A stretch of 64,000 nt of DNA from contig NZ_BBOJ01000005.1 of assembly GCF_000974445.1 (NCBI RefSeq), forward strand, positions 284,917 through 348,916. The letters are read 5' to 3'. The translations under genes and the position numbers were made by a program. The notes beneath the pieces were generated by a model. The model did no database searches and was not told where the DNA came from. It saw only the letters and a list, made by a program, of their open reading frames with translations. Below, piece after piece: positions 42,680 through 50,384 of this stretch. Positions within the stretch are counted from its first letter, which is position 1. The number at the start of each line of letters is the position of its first letter. The stretch is from Lentzea aerocolonigenes. GTDB taxonomy: Bacteria > Actinomycetota > Actinomycetes > Mycobacteriales > Pseudonocardiaceae.

Positions 42680-43504
42680 TTATTCGAGTTCGGTGATGCG
42701 CCTACGGACGATGCTCGCAGATGCGTCCTCGTCTTCGGCGAGCGCCCAAACTTGATCAAAGCTGGCCTGGTGCTTCTCGATGTCCTTCAGTGCGTGGACG
42801 TACGTGGCGTCGGTGAGTCCTTCGAGGTAGACGCGCCGCTGAGCGCGGTCCTCAAGTTCAATGTCGAGCCAGCCGACACCCGCCGCCATGTGTGCGCCAG
42901 CGGCGAACGTGAGGATGCGAAGATGAACGTTTGGGAGGTTGCTCAGCTTGATCAGGTGTTCAAGCTGGCCGCGCAACCCGGTTCGGCCGCCTACAAGAAT
43001 ATGCAGAGCAGCTTCACCAAGCACCATATAAACCTGCGGTGCATTTTTCTTGTACAAGATTCCGGATAGCTTAAGCCGTTCGCCGACACGTTCGTCGACG
43101 TCAGTGATCGAGGGATCTGTCTCAAACAGTGCCCTTGCGGTGTCCGCAGTCTGGGCGAAGCCTGCGATCAACCCGTCATCGAAGTACCTGATGATGGTTG
43201 CTTCCTGCAGCAGACTCACGGCCGTTTGAGCAAAGTCCGCGACCCTGCTGGGAGCGACCTTCTTCCGGGCTTCCGCTCCGAGGCGCTGCAAGTCAGCGCG
43301 TTCGTCGCTGGTAAGCCCGCAGAGGTCGGCGAAGCTGTCGATCTCTGCGGCGACCGGAACTCGCGTTCCTGACTCAACGCGGCTGCATTTTGACTTGTAC
43401 CAGTGAAGCTTTGCTTCGACGTCTTCGGGCGACTTGCCGGCGCCCTTCCGGTACGCCTTCCACGCCTTACCGAGGTCGAAGCGCTGCGGGTTCTGTATGG
43501 CCAA
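42680..43504 (-). CDS. XRE-family regulator with DUF5753 domain
   Basis: 274-residue regulator of the type paired with DUF397. The HTH (KAWKAYRKGAGKSPEDVEAK, KSKCSRVESGTRVP) covers residues 12-60; DUF5753 follows (TIIRYFDDGLIAGFAQTADTA, with the conserved aromatic and LIPGLLQT-like turn, then RLKLSGILYKKNAPQVYMVL and EHLIKLSNLPNVHLRIL). It forms an operon with the DUF397 gene. Repeated sites upstream suggest autoregulation. Confidence 0.9.
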   Translation of the reverse strand: MAIQNPQRFDLGKAWKAYRKGAGKSPEDVEAKLHWYKSKCSRVESGTRVPVAAEIDSFADLCGLTSDERADLQRLGAEARKKVAPSRVADFAQTAVSLLQEATIIRYFDDGLIAGFAQTADTARALFETDPSITDVDERVGERLKLSGILYKKNAPQVYMVLGEAALHILVGGRTGLRGQLEHLIKLSNLPNVHLRILTFAAGAHMAAGVGWLDIELEDRAQRRVYLEGLTDATYVHALKDIEKHQASFDQVWALAEDEDASASIVRRRITELE

Positions 43505-43564
43505 CCTCGGCCCCTCCTCTGACTGCCTCGCGGAGCTGCCAGGTCATCCTGCCTCAACGCTGCG

Positions 43565-43610
43565 CAACTGCGCATGTCACCTGATCGGTGTCCTAGTCAA
43601 CTGCACATGT
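43565..43610. promoter_or_regulatory. direct-repeat operator upstream of XRE/DUF397 pair
   Basis: CAACTGCGCATGT at 43565-43577 and CAACTGCACATGT at 43598-43610 differ at one base and are 33 bases (about three helical turns) apart, 60-105 bases upstream of the XRE start. Likely binding sites for this regulator; no experimental support. Confidence 0.5.
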
Positions 43611-43946
43611 TCAGATGTAGCTTGCTTGTTGGGTGTGGCTGGTTGTCTCCGGCTAACCGGCGATGTGCCTGCTGGCCGCACCCACGCAGGAACCCGTTCC
43701 CCTCTGCGGGCTACCAGGGGCCGTGGGGCCTGACTTCGTCGGGTTTCACGGCTGGAAGCCGGGAGGGGGACGGGCCAAGTCGGGTGGTCCGGACTGTCTT
43801 GCTACAGCTCTTCCCCCTAGCAGTCCGCAGCAGGCAGCTCCGGTCACCCCCAGCTAGTGACGTTCGCCGCGGGCAGTTCCTTCGCCGTTCCGCCCGGCGC
43901 GGAACGTCGTGCAGGCCGGAGAAGCGCGAACTGCCGGAGGTGCGTC
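43611..43946. other. gene-free stretch
   Basis: About 335 bases between the operator repeats and the first gene of the small-gene cassette. Short frames cross it but none is convincing. GGAGG at 43936-43940 is the ribosome site of the next gene. Confidence 0.4.
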
Positions 43947-44216
43947 ATGCCAACTGATCTGCTGGCTGTACTGGGGGTGCCGGGAGCCGTCCATGTTGCC
44001 GTCGGTCTCGCGGCTCTGATGCTGACCATGCGACGGCAGGACGTGGTGCCCGGTCGGACCTTCCGTCGGTCGTACCTGCGCCGCCGTGAGGGCTCTTCGG
44101 CTCCGCTGTCCGAGTCTGTCTCGATCAGAAGCGGGCGGCGTGAAGAGGGGGTGCCGACCCGTCTTCGGGGCGTTGTCGGCACCCCCGCCTACATCGGCCT
44201 ATGCAGGCGGTCGTGA
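43947..44216 (+). CDS. small putative membrane protein
   Basis: 89-residue protein with one hydrophobic helix near the N-terminus (LLAVLGVPGAVHVAVGLAAL) and a basic, serine-rich tail. GGAGG lies 6 bases before ATG 43947. A strong 12-bp hairpin (44147-44186) lies within its last 25 codons, so either the hairpin is a terminator inside the end of the gene or the true product is shorter or not made. No family recognised. Confidence 0.5.
   Translation: MPTDLLAVLGVPGAVHVAVGLAALMLTMRRQDVVPGRTFRRSYLRRREGSSAPLSESVSIRSGRREEGVPTRLRGVVGTPAYIGLCRRS
44147..44186. terminator. strong hairpin inside the end of a small ORF
   Basis: GGGGGTGCCGAC and its complement form a perfect 12-bp stem over a 16-base loop. 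It overlaps the last codons of the small membrane protein gene and stands 78 bases before the next start, so it could be an attenuator or terminator within the cassette. Confidence 0.6.
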
Positions 44217-44263
44217 TGGCGAACGTAGGGACAGTGGTGCCAGCCCTCGCTGGGAGGTGCGCG

Positions 44264-44725
44264 ATGAGCGGCTGCGACGCTCCGCGGAAGGCCGACCTGC
44301 TGGCGCGGTCGGACGACACGGATGAGTGGCTGGAAGCACTGCCTCGCTGCGGGTGGTGGCTGCACTTCGCGCCGGACCGCAGCAATCCGCTCTACATCGG
44401 CGCGGTGTTCCGGTGGCCTGCGCTGTACTGCACGGCCGACGTGGTGATCATCATGGGGATGGAGGTCGCCTGGTACTACCGGGTGATCCTGGACCGTCCG
44501 GACGCGGACCCGTTCGACCCGCACACGCTGGTCTACTCCTCCGGGTACGAGCCGCCCACCGCGATCATCCGGGAGGCGTTGTCTGTGCCGTCTCCGGACG
44601 CGTTGGACGCGCCGATGAAGGCGGGGCCGGCGACGGAGGATGAGCAGGTGATCGCCGCCCGGCTGCGGCGCAAGCCCGTGGTGGTCGTGCCGCCACAGCG
44701 CCGACAGTTCGGTACAGGCCTGTGA
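44264..44725 (+). CDS. hypothetical protein
   Basis: 153-residue protein. It begins MSGCDAPRKADLLARSDDTDE and has an aromatic-rich central part (RCGWWLHFAPDRS, LYIGAVFRWPALYCTADVVI) without clear membrane helices. GGGAGG stands 6 bases before ATG 44264. Third-position G/C supports coding. Family not recognised; first well-supported gene of the cassette that runs to 49364. Confidence 0.65.
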   Translation: MSGCDAPRKADLLARSDDTDEWLEALPRCGWWLHFAPDRSNPLYIGAVFRWPALYCTADVVIIMGMEVAWYYRVILDRPDADPFDPHTLVYSSGYEPPTAIIREALSVPSPDALDAPMKAGPATEDEQVIAARLRRKPVVVVPPQRRQFGTGL

Positions 44726-44747
44726 CGCCACAGCACTGGAGCGCGCC

Positions 44748-45074
44748 ATGCACTACCTGATGGCCAGCCTGTACACCCGCTTGCGGCACTTGGTCGCCGA
44801 CAAGGAACCCCCGTTGAGGTTCGACGACGACGGCTGCCCCCACCCTCAGCCATTTCTGAACGTAAAGACCTACTTCTACGCGCGCTGCGGCGCGCCTGCG
44901 TCGATACGACCACACGGCAGCTGGGAGGACTGGCCGCTCTGCCCGAACTGTCGTGACGCCGTACCCGCCTCTCCGAACGGAATCTCATGGATGACCGCGA
45001 CCTCACCGATGAAGCTGCTGCGCGACGAACCGCGCGGACAGCGAGCGCCGCACTTGAACGCTGTACGCACATGA
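44748..45074 (+). CDS. small cysteine-containing hypothetical protein
   Basis: 108 residues. FYARCGAP and DWPLCPNCRD supply three cysteines, and HPQP a histidine, compatible with a zinc ribbon. The end is variable and may be affected by a frame problem. 22 bases after the previous gene. Function unknown. Confidence 0.5.
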   Translation: MHYLMASLYTRLRHLVADKEPPLRFDDDGCPHPQPFLNVKTYFYARCGAPASIRPHGSWEDWPLCPNCRDAVPASPNGISWMTATSPMKLLRDEPRGQRAPHLNAVRT

Positions 45075-45298
45075 AACGCCCCGCCCCGGCTGCCCCTCCG
45101 TCTAACGGCCTTCCCGGATCGCGGAGTCACGCGCCATGCCGGGAGGCCGGCGGACATCGCGATGTTCTGACGCGCCGACAGCTTTCGAGCGCTCCACGCG
45201 GTTTCCGCCATGGCGGACGGTGGAGCCTGACGCCACCCCTGCGTCGGCTTCACCGTCCCGTCGTCAACGTTCGTTCTGCAATGGTTCGAGGTGACGTT

Positions 45299-45562
45299 GT
45301 GGGTTCACGTGTGACTGACAATCACCGGGGAGTCGAACTTCCCGTTGTACCTGTACGGGTGCGATCGCGAACGAGTGGACGCGCTGGTATTCCATCCGAA
45401 CGGATCGCCGAGCTAACGATCGGGTTCACCGATTCCGGGCTCGCTGTCCCTGGCCGCGCAGCAGTCGTTGTCATGTCAGCCACGGATGCCTGTGATACCA
45501 ACGTTGCCAGCGCAGAGCGGTGGGCTAATCGGCGGGTTGAACGCTCAAAGCGGCGGCCGTGA
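45299..45562 (+). CDS. hypothetical protein, first of an overlapping chain
   Basis: 87 residues from GTG 45299, which has GAGG 7 bases upstream; the frame is open further but without support. It reads MGSRVTDNHRGVELPVVPV and ends ERSKRRP. Its TGA shares bases with the ATG of the next gene (TGATG), a strong sign of coupled expression. A serine/valine-rich middle has no known motif. The 220 bases before it hold no clear gene. Confidence 0.5.
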   Translation: MGSRVTDNHRGVELPVVPVRVRSRTSGRAGIPSERIAELTIGFTDSGLAVPGRAAVVVMSATDACDTNVASAERWANRRVERSKRRP

Positions 45563-45873
45563 TGGTAACCGGGTTGACGCCTCCCGAACGCTTCCGGTGG
45601 TTGCCGTACGAGGGTGCTCGCCATGCGGTGCCACACGACTTGACGATGCCGGGATTGAGCGGAACCACTCTGTGCGGCGAACCGGTAGTTGTCCCGGATG
45701 CGCCACCGCCAAAGTATCCGGACGGGATGTGGCCGGAGTGTCCAGCGTGTGACCGGGAATGGCGCGTGCGGACCGGTCGGCAACCGCGACCCGTTCTACC
45801 TCCGCCCCGCAGCACCCTCGACGAGCCGCGCCCTGCGCGTATGCGGCGTCCGAAGACCGGAGTCTGCTCATGA
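45562..45873 (+). CDS. small zinc-finger-like protein
   Basis: 103 residues. LPYEGARHAVPHD, then SGTTLCGEPV and MWPECPACDREW give H, C, C-x2-C ligands, a pattern common in small actinomycete zinc-finger proteins near plasmid-derived genes. ATG 45562 overlaps the previous stop and its own stop overlaps the next ATG (ATGA). Function unknown. Confidence 0.65.
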   Translation: MVTGLTPPERFRWLPYEGARHAVPHDLTMPGLSGTTLCGEPVVVPDAPPPKYPDGMWPECPACDREWRVRTGRQPRPVLPPPRSTLDEPRPARMRRPKTGVCS

Positions 45874-46214
45874 CGAACGGCGTTCTGGAGAAGATCCTGC
45901 GCGACGAGTTGACGCGCGACCTGGAACAGCTCGGCACCGTTGCAGCCGACGGCGACGACGCTTCTGTTCTTTCCATCGCGAGGCGCGACATGCCACGCCT
46001 CGTTGCTGCCCTGATGGCGTTGGTTGAGCAGCACAAACCGGACGCGGACGGGCGCTGCCGAGAGTGCCGGCGCGGCTGGTGGAAGCGCCTGCCGGGGCCA
46101 TGTCGAATGCTGCTCGCTGTGCGGCTGGCCTGGACGTTGAACGGCGGTCCGAAGCAGCAGGAGCCGAAGGCGCGCGTGTGCTCCGCGTGGAGGCCAGGCA
46201 GGGCGAGCCGGTGA
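45870..46214 (+). CDS. small hypothetical protein with CxxC knuckle
   Basis: 114 residues. An N-terminal helix (NGVLEKILRDELTRDLEQLG) is followed by a second helix and DGRCRECRRGWW-K-R-L-P-G-P-C, which could bind zinc. Start ATG overlaps the upstream stop by 4 bases; the stop overlaps the next GTG. Not recognised beyond this. Confidence 0.6.
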   Translation: MTNGVLEKILRDELTRDLEQLGTVAADGDDASVLSIARRDMPRLVAALMALVEQHKPDADGRCRECRRGWWKRLPGPCRMLLAVRLAWTLNGGPKQQEPKARVCSAWRPGRASR

Positions 46215-46492
46215 TCACCGTGGCGGCGCTGGAGATCCTGCTCGAAACCGAGGGCTACGAAAGCCACGCCTTCCCGGTGGACTATGTCGACGAGACGCGC
46301 AGGGCGGAGTGCGGCGCGGAGTACGGCGTCGACCAGCTGGGGCCGACAGGTGACACGACGCCGGAGTGTGAAAAGTGCCAGCTGGCATACGGCACGTTCA
46401 TCGCGCAGAGGCTTGAGGAGCAGGTACCCGTGATGCAGGCCCGGCTTCGGGACATGCTGGATGACATGCCGGAAGGGGTGTGGGCGTCGTGA
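46211..46492 (+). CDS. small hypothetical protein with paired cysteines
   Basis: 93 residues from GTG 46211, which overlaps the preceding stop (GTGA). RRAECGAEYG and PECEKCQLAYG carry three cysteines, again a probable metal knuckle. A C-terminal helix follows (IAQRLEEQVPVMQARLRDML). The next gene starts within its stop. Confidence 0.6.
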   Translation: MITVAALEILLETEGYESHAFPVDYVDETRRAECGAEYGVDQLGPTGDTTPECEKCQLAYGTFIAQRLEEQVPVMQARLRDMLDDMPEGVWAS

Positions 46493-46893
46493 GTGACGGC
46501 TTCGACCGGTTCCCGGATGTGCGCGCCGTGCTGGCCACGACGCGCCTCATAGACCTCGCCAAGAAGGCCGACCTCCTTGATGGCCCAACCCAGACGCGGA
46601 TCGTCCGAGTGCTCACGGCCCGCAGCAAGGTTGTCCGCGGTTGGGCAACGGCGGAGCGCCGTGCGGCGGTACTTCTGTCCCTGGGCCTCTCGCTGAACGT
46701 CGTTGCGATCCTGTACGTCGCTACCGGCACGTACTCACCGTGGTCGGTCATAGCCCTGGTTGCGGGAACCGGCGCGCTGAGCGCCGCGGTGCTCTTCCTG
46801 TGGCGCGGCAACCAGGACGCCTTGGCGTTAGCCATCGGCACCTACATCGATGTCACCCCACGGCCCGAGCAGAACGGCGACGCGGCCGATTAA
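46489..46893 (+). CDS. small membrane protein with two helices
   Basis: 134 residues. A soluble N-terminal helix region (DVRAVLATTRLIDLAKKADL) precedes two hydrophobic helices (AAVLLSLGLSLNVVAILYVA and VIALVAGTGALSAAVLFLW) joined by a short loop. GTG 46489 overlaps the previous stop. Possibly anchors cassette proteins at the membrane; function unknown. Confidence 0.65.
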   Translation: MSDGFDRFPDVRAVLATTRLIDLAKKADLLDGPTQTRIVRVLTARSKVVRGWATAERRAAVLLSLGLSLNVVAILYVATGTYSPWSVIALVAGTGALSAAVLFLWRGNQDALALAIGTYIDVTPRPEQNGDAAD

Positions 46894-46929
46894 TCGTCCA
46901 CTCTGGACACTCTTCTTCCTGGGATATTT

Positions 46930-47502
46930 GTGCGTTCGCTTACAAAGATCAACGAGTCGGAGCGCTCCGCGTGGTTGCGCAAGGTCGGCGTAGAACTGCG
47001 TGCCCACCGGGAGCGCCGGGGCGTGAACGTCGAAGACGTGCGCGCCCTAGGCCCATCCCACTCGTGGCGCATTCCCGCGAACGAGGTTGTCGGCCTTGAG
47101 TCCGGAGGTCACTGGATCTCGGTGACCGACTTGTTCGGGCTGTGCGCGTTTCTCGATGTCGACATGTGGGACCTGCTCTGCGACAGCTACCGGTACGTAC
47201 TGGAGGTGAAGGGCCAGCTTCCGCCGTTGGCGTACGAGGAGAGCCGAGACGTCTTCGGTGTCGCGATGGCGTACCTCTGGGTGGGGCTGCCAACGTCCAC
47301 TCTGGCCTTTGTCCAGTGGTGTTGCCAAAGGCCGCTGGATTGCGTATGCGATACCGACTGTTCCTGTGAGTGCGAGGGCTGCCATCTCAGCCTTCGCCAG
47401 CGCCGGGCACTGCTCCGGAGGTGGCGACCGCGGCACGCGACTGCGAAGGAGCTGACGTTACCGGCGGACAACGATCCGAATCCGGTGTCCACCAGCGACT
47501 GA
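46930..47502 (+). CDS. HTH protein with cysteine-rich tail, copy A
   Basis: 190 residues. The N-terminal half is an XRE-like HTH (WLRKVGVELRAHRERRGVNV, VGLESGGHWISVTDLFGLC). After AYLWVGLPTSTLAFVQWCC comes a tail with ten cysteines in C-x-C and C-x3-C spacing ending in CECEGCHLS, a probable zinc or Fe-S site. It is paralogous to the next gene, sharing the order HTH, LPPLAYEE/LLPVDYDE, W-C-C and GCHL. GTG start with a weak GGGA site. Confidence 0.65.
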   Translation: MRSLTKINESERSAWLRKVGVELRAHRERRGVNVEDVRALGPSHSWRIPANEVVGLESGGHWISVTDLFGLCAFLDVDMWDLLCDSYRYVLEVKGQLPPLAYEESRDVFGVAMAYLWVGLPTSTLAFVQWCCQRPLDCVCDTDCSCECEGCHLSLRQRRALLRRWRPRHATAKELTLPADNDPNPVSTSD

Positions 47503-47514
47503 CGAAGGCCTCAC

Positions 47515-48006
47515 GTGTACCACGACGTTGACCGAAACTCCTACCGCCGCGCGATGGCGGACACGCTAAAGACGCTCCAGGAGCACTCTGGCCTGACCTA
47601 CAACGAGACGGTGAAGCGTGCGCGCCTGGGGCCGGGCGCGCTCGGCAAGTTCATCCTTGCCGACAAGGTGCCGTCGATGGAGACGCTCGCCCGCCTCTGC
47701 GCCGCCCTCGACGTAGGCGTCTTTTGGGCGCTCGTGCAGGTCTACGAAACATGCCTTGCAGCGCAAGGGAAATTGCTTCCGGTCGACTATGACGAGGTTC
47801 CCGGTCGTCACGAGCTGGCCGCCGTGCTCGCCTTCGTCGGGGCTCCGGTCTCGGCGATGTCCTTCGCGCACTGGTGCTGCAACAAGGCCTTCGGGTGCCG
47901 GTGCGCGCCGCAGTGCACGTGCTCCTGCGCCGGCTGCCATCTCACGGCAGAGGAGCAGGAGCACGTTTTCGAGGTCTACCGCCTGTCGCCGCCTGCCCCC
48001 GGCTGA
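47515..48006 (+). CDS. HTH protein with cysteine-rich tail, copy B
   Basis: 163 residues; paralogue of the preceding gene. HTH: TLKTLQEHSGLTYNETVKRA and GALGKFILADKVPSMETLARL. The tail AHWCCNKAFGCRCAPQCTCS followed by CAGCHLT has the same cysteine spacing. The start is GTG 47515, 12 bases after the upstream stop. A 10-bp hairpin follows. Together the two look like a pair of redox- or metal-responsive regulators; that is inference. Confidence 0.65.
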   Translation: MYHDVDRNSYRRAMADTLKTLQEHSGLTYNETVKRARLGPGALGKFILADKVPSMETLARLCAALDVGVFWALVQVYETCLAAQGKLLPVDYDEVPGRHELAAVLAFVGAPVSAMSFAHWCCNKAFGCRCAPQCTCSCAGCHLTAEEQEHVFEVYRLSPPAPG

Positions 48007-48017
48007 CAGGCGCTGCC

Positions 48018-48048
48018 GGGGCAGGGCTCTCCAGGGAGGCCCTGCCCC
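48018..48048 (+). terminator. hairpin terminator or attenuator
   Basis: GGGGCAGGGC and its complement form a perfect 10-bp stem over an 11-base loop, followed by CTCCTTATC. It separates the cysteine-rich HTH pair from the downstream HTH and sigma genes. Confidence 0.7.
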
Positions 48049-48083
48049 TCCTTATCAATCACATCCGGCCAGGAGGACTCACG

Positions 48084-48368
48084 ATGACATCCACGCCAAG
48101 GCGCACGTCCAAGCCCAAACCCAGGACGCTTGACCTCTCGCCATTGGAGCGCGAGAAGTACCTCGCGGGACTTGTCAGGCGTTACAAGAGCGGGGAGAGC
48201 ATCCGGCAGATCGCCGAGAGCATCGGCCGCCCGTACGGAACCGTTCACCGGTGGCTGTCAAAGGGCGGCGCCCAGTTCCGGCCCCGTGGCGGCAGCAAGC
48301 AGAAGCCGATCCCGACGACGTCTCCGATTCCGACGACGTCGTCGCTGGTCGACACGCGCGGATGTTGA
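48084..48368 (+). CDS. small helix-turn-helix protein
   Basis: 94 residues. The centre reads GLVRRYKSGESIRQIAESIG followed by RPYGTVHRWLSKGG, a resolvase/HTH_7-like helix-turn-helix of the sort found in many small actinomycete proteins. The N-terminus is basic and the C-terminus proline/threonine-rich. ATG 48084 is preceded by AGGAGG. Probably binds DNA; target unknown. Confidence 0.7.
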   Translation: MTSTPRRTSKPKPRTLDLSPLEREKYLAGLVRRYKSGESIRQIAESIGRPYGTVHRWLSKGGAQFRPRGGSKQKPIPTTSPIPTTSSLVDTRGC

Positions 48369-48733
48369 TCTCATGGTGGCTGACCTACCGCCTCTACCGC
48401 GACGAACGCGCGCTGTGGGTCGCCGATGCGAAGGCCGACGGGCTCCGCCTGCCGCAGATCGCCGTCTCGCTCGGCCTCCCGGAAACGCACATCGGCACTG
48501 TGCACCCCTGGTTGGTCCGCGGCGGGTACCTCCAGTACCGAAGAGCGCTGCCGGGAAACGAAGGAGGAGCCCAAATTGACTGCCACTGTGGACTACACGC
48601 GCCACGGCGACGCCGACCTGGTCGCGTTTGTACGCGCTGGAACCGTGGGCGCCTTCGGTCCGTTGTACGAGCGGCACGTCACCGCGGCGACACGTCGCGC
48701 CCGCTATTTCGCGCGTTGCAGCGCCGAGGCTGA
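48362..48733 (+). CDS. HTH-like protein overlapping sigma gene (end uncertain)
   Basis: ATG 48362 lies 4 bases before the previous stop. It reads MLISWWLTYRLYRDERALWV and DGLRLPQIAVSLGLPETHIG, another HTH-like stretch. Only the first 70 codons have coding character; the frame then runs 158 bases into the sigma factor gene, where it becomes arginine-rich. Either the genes overlap or a frameshift or lost stop has extended it. Confidence 0.4.
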   Translation: MLISWWLTYRLYRDERALWVADAKADGLRLPQIAVSLGLPETHIGTVHPWLVRGGYLQYRRALPGNEGGAQIDCHCGLHAPRRRRPGRVCTRWNRGRLRSVVRAARHRGDTSRPLFRALQRRG

Positions 48734-49364
48734 CGCGTTGGTCTCTGACGGCTTTATGCAGGTACTGGAGGCCTTGCTTGCCGGTGGAGGGCCGACCGAG
48801 TCGTTCAGCGCGTACCTGTGGAGGACGATCACGAACCTCGCGTTCGCCCGCTCACGGAAGGAAGCGCGTGAGGTTCCCACCGAGGCTCCGCCGGTTGACG
48901 ATGCTGGTCGCGGGCATGTGCGTCAGGAATCTTTCCTGGACCTGGCAATCGAGGGCGTCGTGGACCGTGCGCTCGTAGTGCGCGCGTTCGCGAGGTTGCC
49001 CGGCACGTCGCAGCAGGTCCTTTGGTACACGGAGGTTCTGAACATGTCCCCGGCCGAGGCGGCACCGATTCTGGAGATCGCTCCGGGAGCCGTCGCGGCC
49101 CGCGCGCATCGGGCTCGTGACGACCTCCGTACAGCGTGGCTTGCCGCGCATGTTGACACCGTCAGGCCGGCGGGGCGCTGTGAGGCCATTGTGGACGAAC
49201 TGGGCGGATGGATCCGTCAGACGTTACGCACCCGGCGCAGATCCGCGGTGGAACAACACCTCGGCGGCTGCCTGCGTTGCCGCAAGCTTGTCGCAGAGCT
49301 GGCGACGCTGAACGCCATACCGCCAGCAATGCCCGCTCGTGTCCACGGGGCGCGCTCGGCATAG
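48576..49364 (+). CDS. ECF sigma factor with C-terminal zinc-finger tail
   Basis: 262 residues. Region 2 runs over DLVAFVRAGTVGAFGPLYER and FSAYLWRTITNLAFARSRK; region 4 over ARLPGTSQQVLWYTEVLNMS and IAPGAVAARAHRARDDLR. The last 60 residues (IVDELGGWIRQTLR, VEQHLGGCLRCRKLVAEL) look like an anti-sigma zf-HC2 finger with H-x3-C-x2-C, fused to the sigma factor. The best start is TTG 48576, with AAGGAGGAG 6 bases upstream; the frame is open further but without a ribosome site. Last gene of the cassette; it probably autoregulates it. Confidence 0.8.
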   Translation: MTATVDYTRHGDADLVAFVRAGTVGAFGPLYERHVTAATRRARYFARCSAEADALVSDGFMQVLEALLAGGGPTESFSAYLWRTITNLAFARSRKEAREVPTEAPPVDDAGRGHVRQESFLDLAIEGVVDRALVVRAFARLPGTSQQVLWYTEVLNMSPAEAAPILEIAPGAVAARAHRARDDLRTAWLAAHVDTVRPAGRCEAIVDELGGWIRQTLRTRRRSAVEQHLGGCLRCRKLVAELATLNAIPPAMPARVHGARSA

Positions 49365-49374
49365 CAATACGAAC

Positions 49375-49713
49375 ATCGGCGAGCACGGCCTTCAACAACC
49401 CCGTCGTCCAGTTGTGGGGTGGCGTTGCTGCCGCTAGCGGCAAGAATCGCGGCGAAGTCGTGCAGCTTGACGTTGATATGTTGGGAGATCTCGCGCAGCA
49501 CGGTGAACGTCTGGTCGTCGTCGCAGGGGTCAGGAGCGTGATCATGCCCTTGGCCTGCTCAATGACCGGCCGTGTGGCAGCGATCTTGCGCAGGTCCTGC
49601 AACTCGGTTCGGCGGCGGTCTGAGGCTTGGCATGACGTAACGACCGACCCCTGCACACGACACTCTCGCCACGGGCACCCGCGACTGTTCCGAGTGAGAG
49701 GCCCCAGCTCCAA
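49375..49713 (-). pseudogene. ANTAR-domain regulator, frameshifted
   Basis: The minus strand encodes RRRTELQDLRKIAATRPVIE and QAKGMI, the first half of an ANTAR RNA-binding domain. The second half, FTVLREISQHINVKLHDFAA, is in another frame. The shift falls at CTGACCCCTGC, where one base appears to be missing. Otherwise the domain is complete, so this is a recently inactivated ANTAR protein gene or a sequencing error. Downstream the frames decay further. Confidence 0.65.
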
Positions 49714-49739
49714 CTAGCCGGCAGACGGCCTGGTAGGAG

Positions 49740-50384
49740 TCAGGTCATCTGCTGCGTGACCACGACGCTGAAGGCTCCGATGATCAGGAACGGGCCGAGC
49801 GGTACATCACGGCTGGGCCTCGATGGTCGACTGATGCGTAGCACGAGCAGGGCAAGGGCAGCACCGAACCAGCCAACGAGCGTGCCGACCAGAATCGCCG
49901 ACAAGTCGATCCACCCGAGAGCAAGGCCCAGTAGAGCTGCGAGTCGGAGGTCTCCGCCGCCGAGCTGGCCGGGTCGAAGGAAGTAGAGCGCTCCGTAGAA
50001 CGCGAGTAGGACGAGCATGCCAACTCCGGACCGGAGGAGCGGGTGCGCGTCGCGGTTGAGCAGGGCAGCCATGCCGAAGAGTGCAGCGAGGACGATTCCG
50101 CCGGGCCAGATGAGCTGGGTGGGTAGCGTGCGGGAATTCCAGTCGATCGCGGCCAGCGGGACACCAACCGCAGCGAGCCAGGAGTAGGCGAACAGGTCCG
50201 GTACGGCGCCGATGCGCCAGGCCAGTGTCGAGAACAGGACCGCGGTGACCACTTCGAGCAGGGCCGGTGGCGAGAGTCGCTCGCACCCTGGCGGGAGAAT
50301 TGAGCTTCGCTGGATGGCGATACGCAGGACGCTGGCGATGACGAGTCCGACCAGGCCCCAGCAGCCGATGCTGGCCGCGGTCAC
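49740..50384 (-). CDS. A24 prepilin peptidase (TadV-like)
   Basis: 214-residue integral membrane aspartic protease. Six to seven hydrophobic helices are seen, and the two catalytic aspartates lie in AAIDWNSRTLP and LGGGDLRLAALLG (GxGD motif). There is no N-terminal methyltransferase domain. It cleaves the class III leader of the pilin and pseudopilins encoded downstream on the opposite strand. It starts the tad region and is divergent from the rest. Confidence 0.85.
   Translation of the reverse strand: MTAASIGCWGLVGLVIASVLRIAIQRSSILPPGCERLSPPALLEVVTAVLFSTLAWRIGAVPDLFAYSWLAAVGVPLAAIDWNSRTLPTQLIWPGGIVLAALFGMAALLNRDAHPLLRSGVGMLVLLAFYGALYFLRPGQLGGGDLRLAALLGLALGWIDLSAILVGTLVGWFGAALALLVLRISRPSRPSRDVPLGPFLIIGAFSVVVTQQMT

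Noticed and set aside
45075..45298. Coding sequence continuous with the 45299 gene
   Set aside because: The frame is open, but the ribosome site at 45299 and the weaker coding bias upstream argue for the later start.
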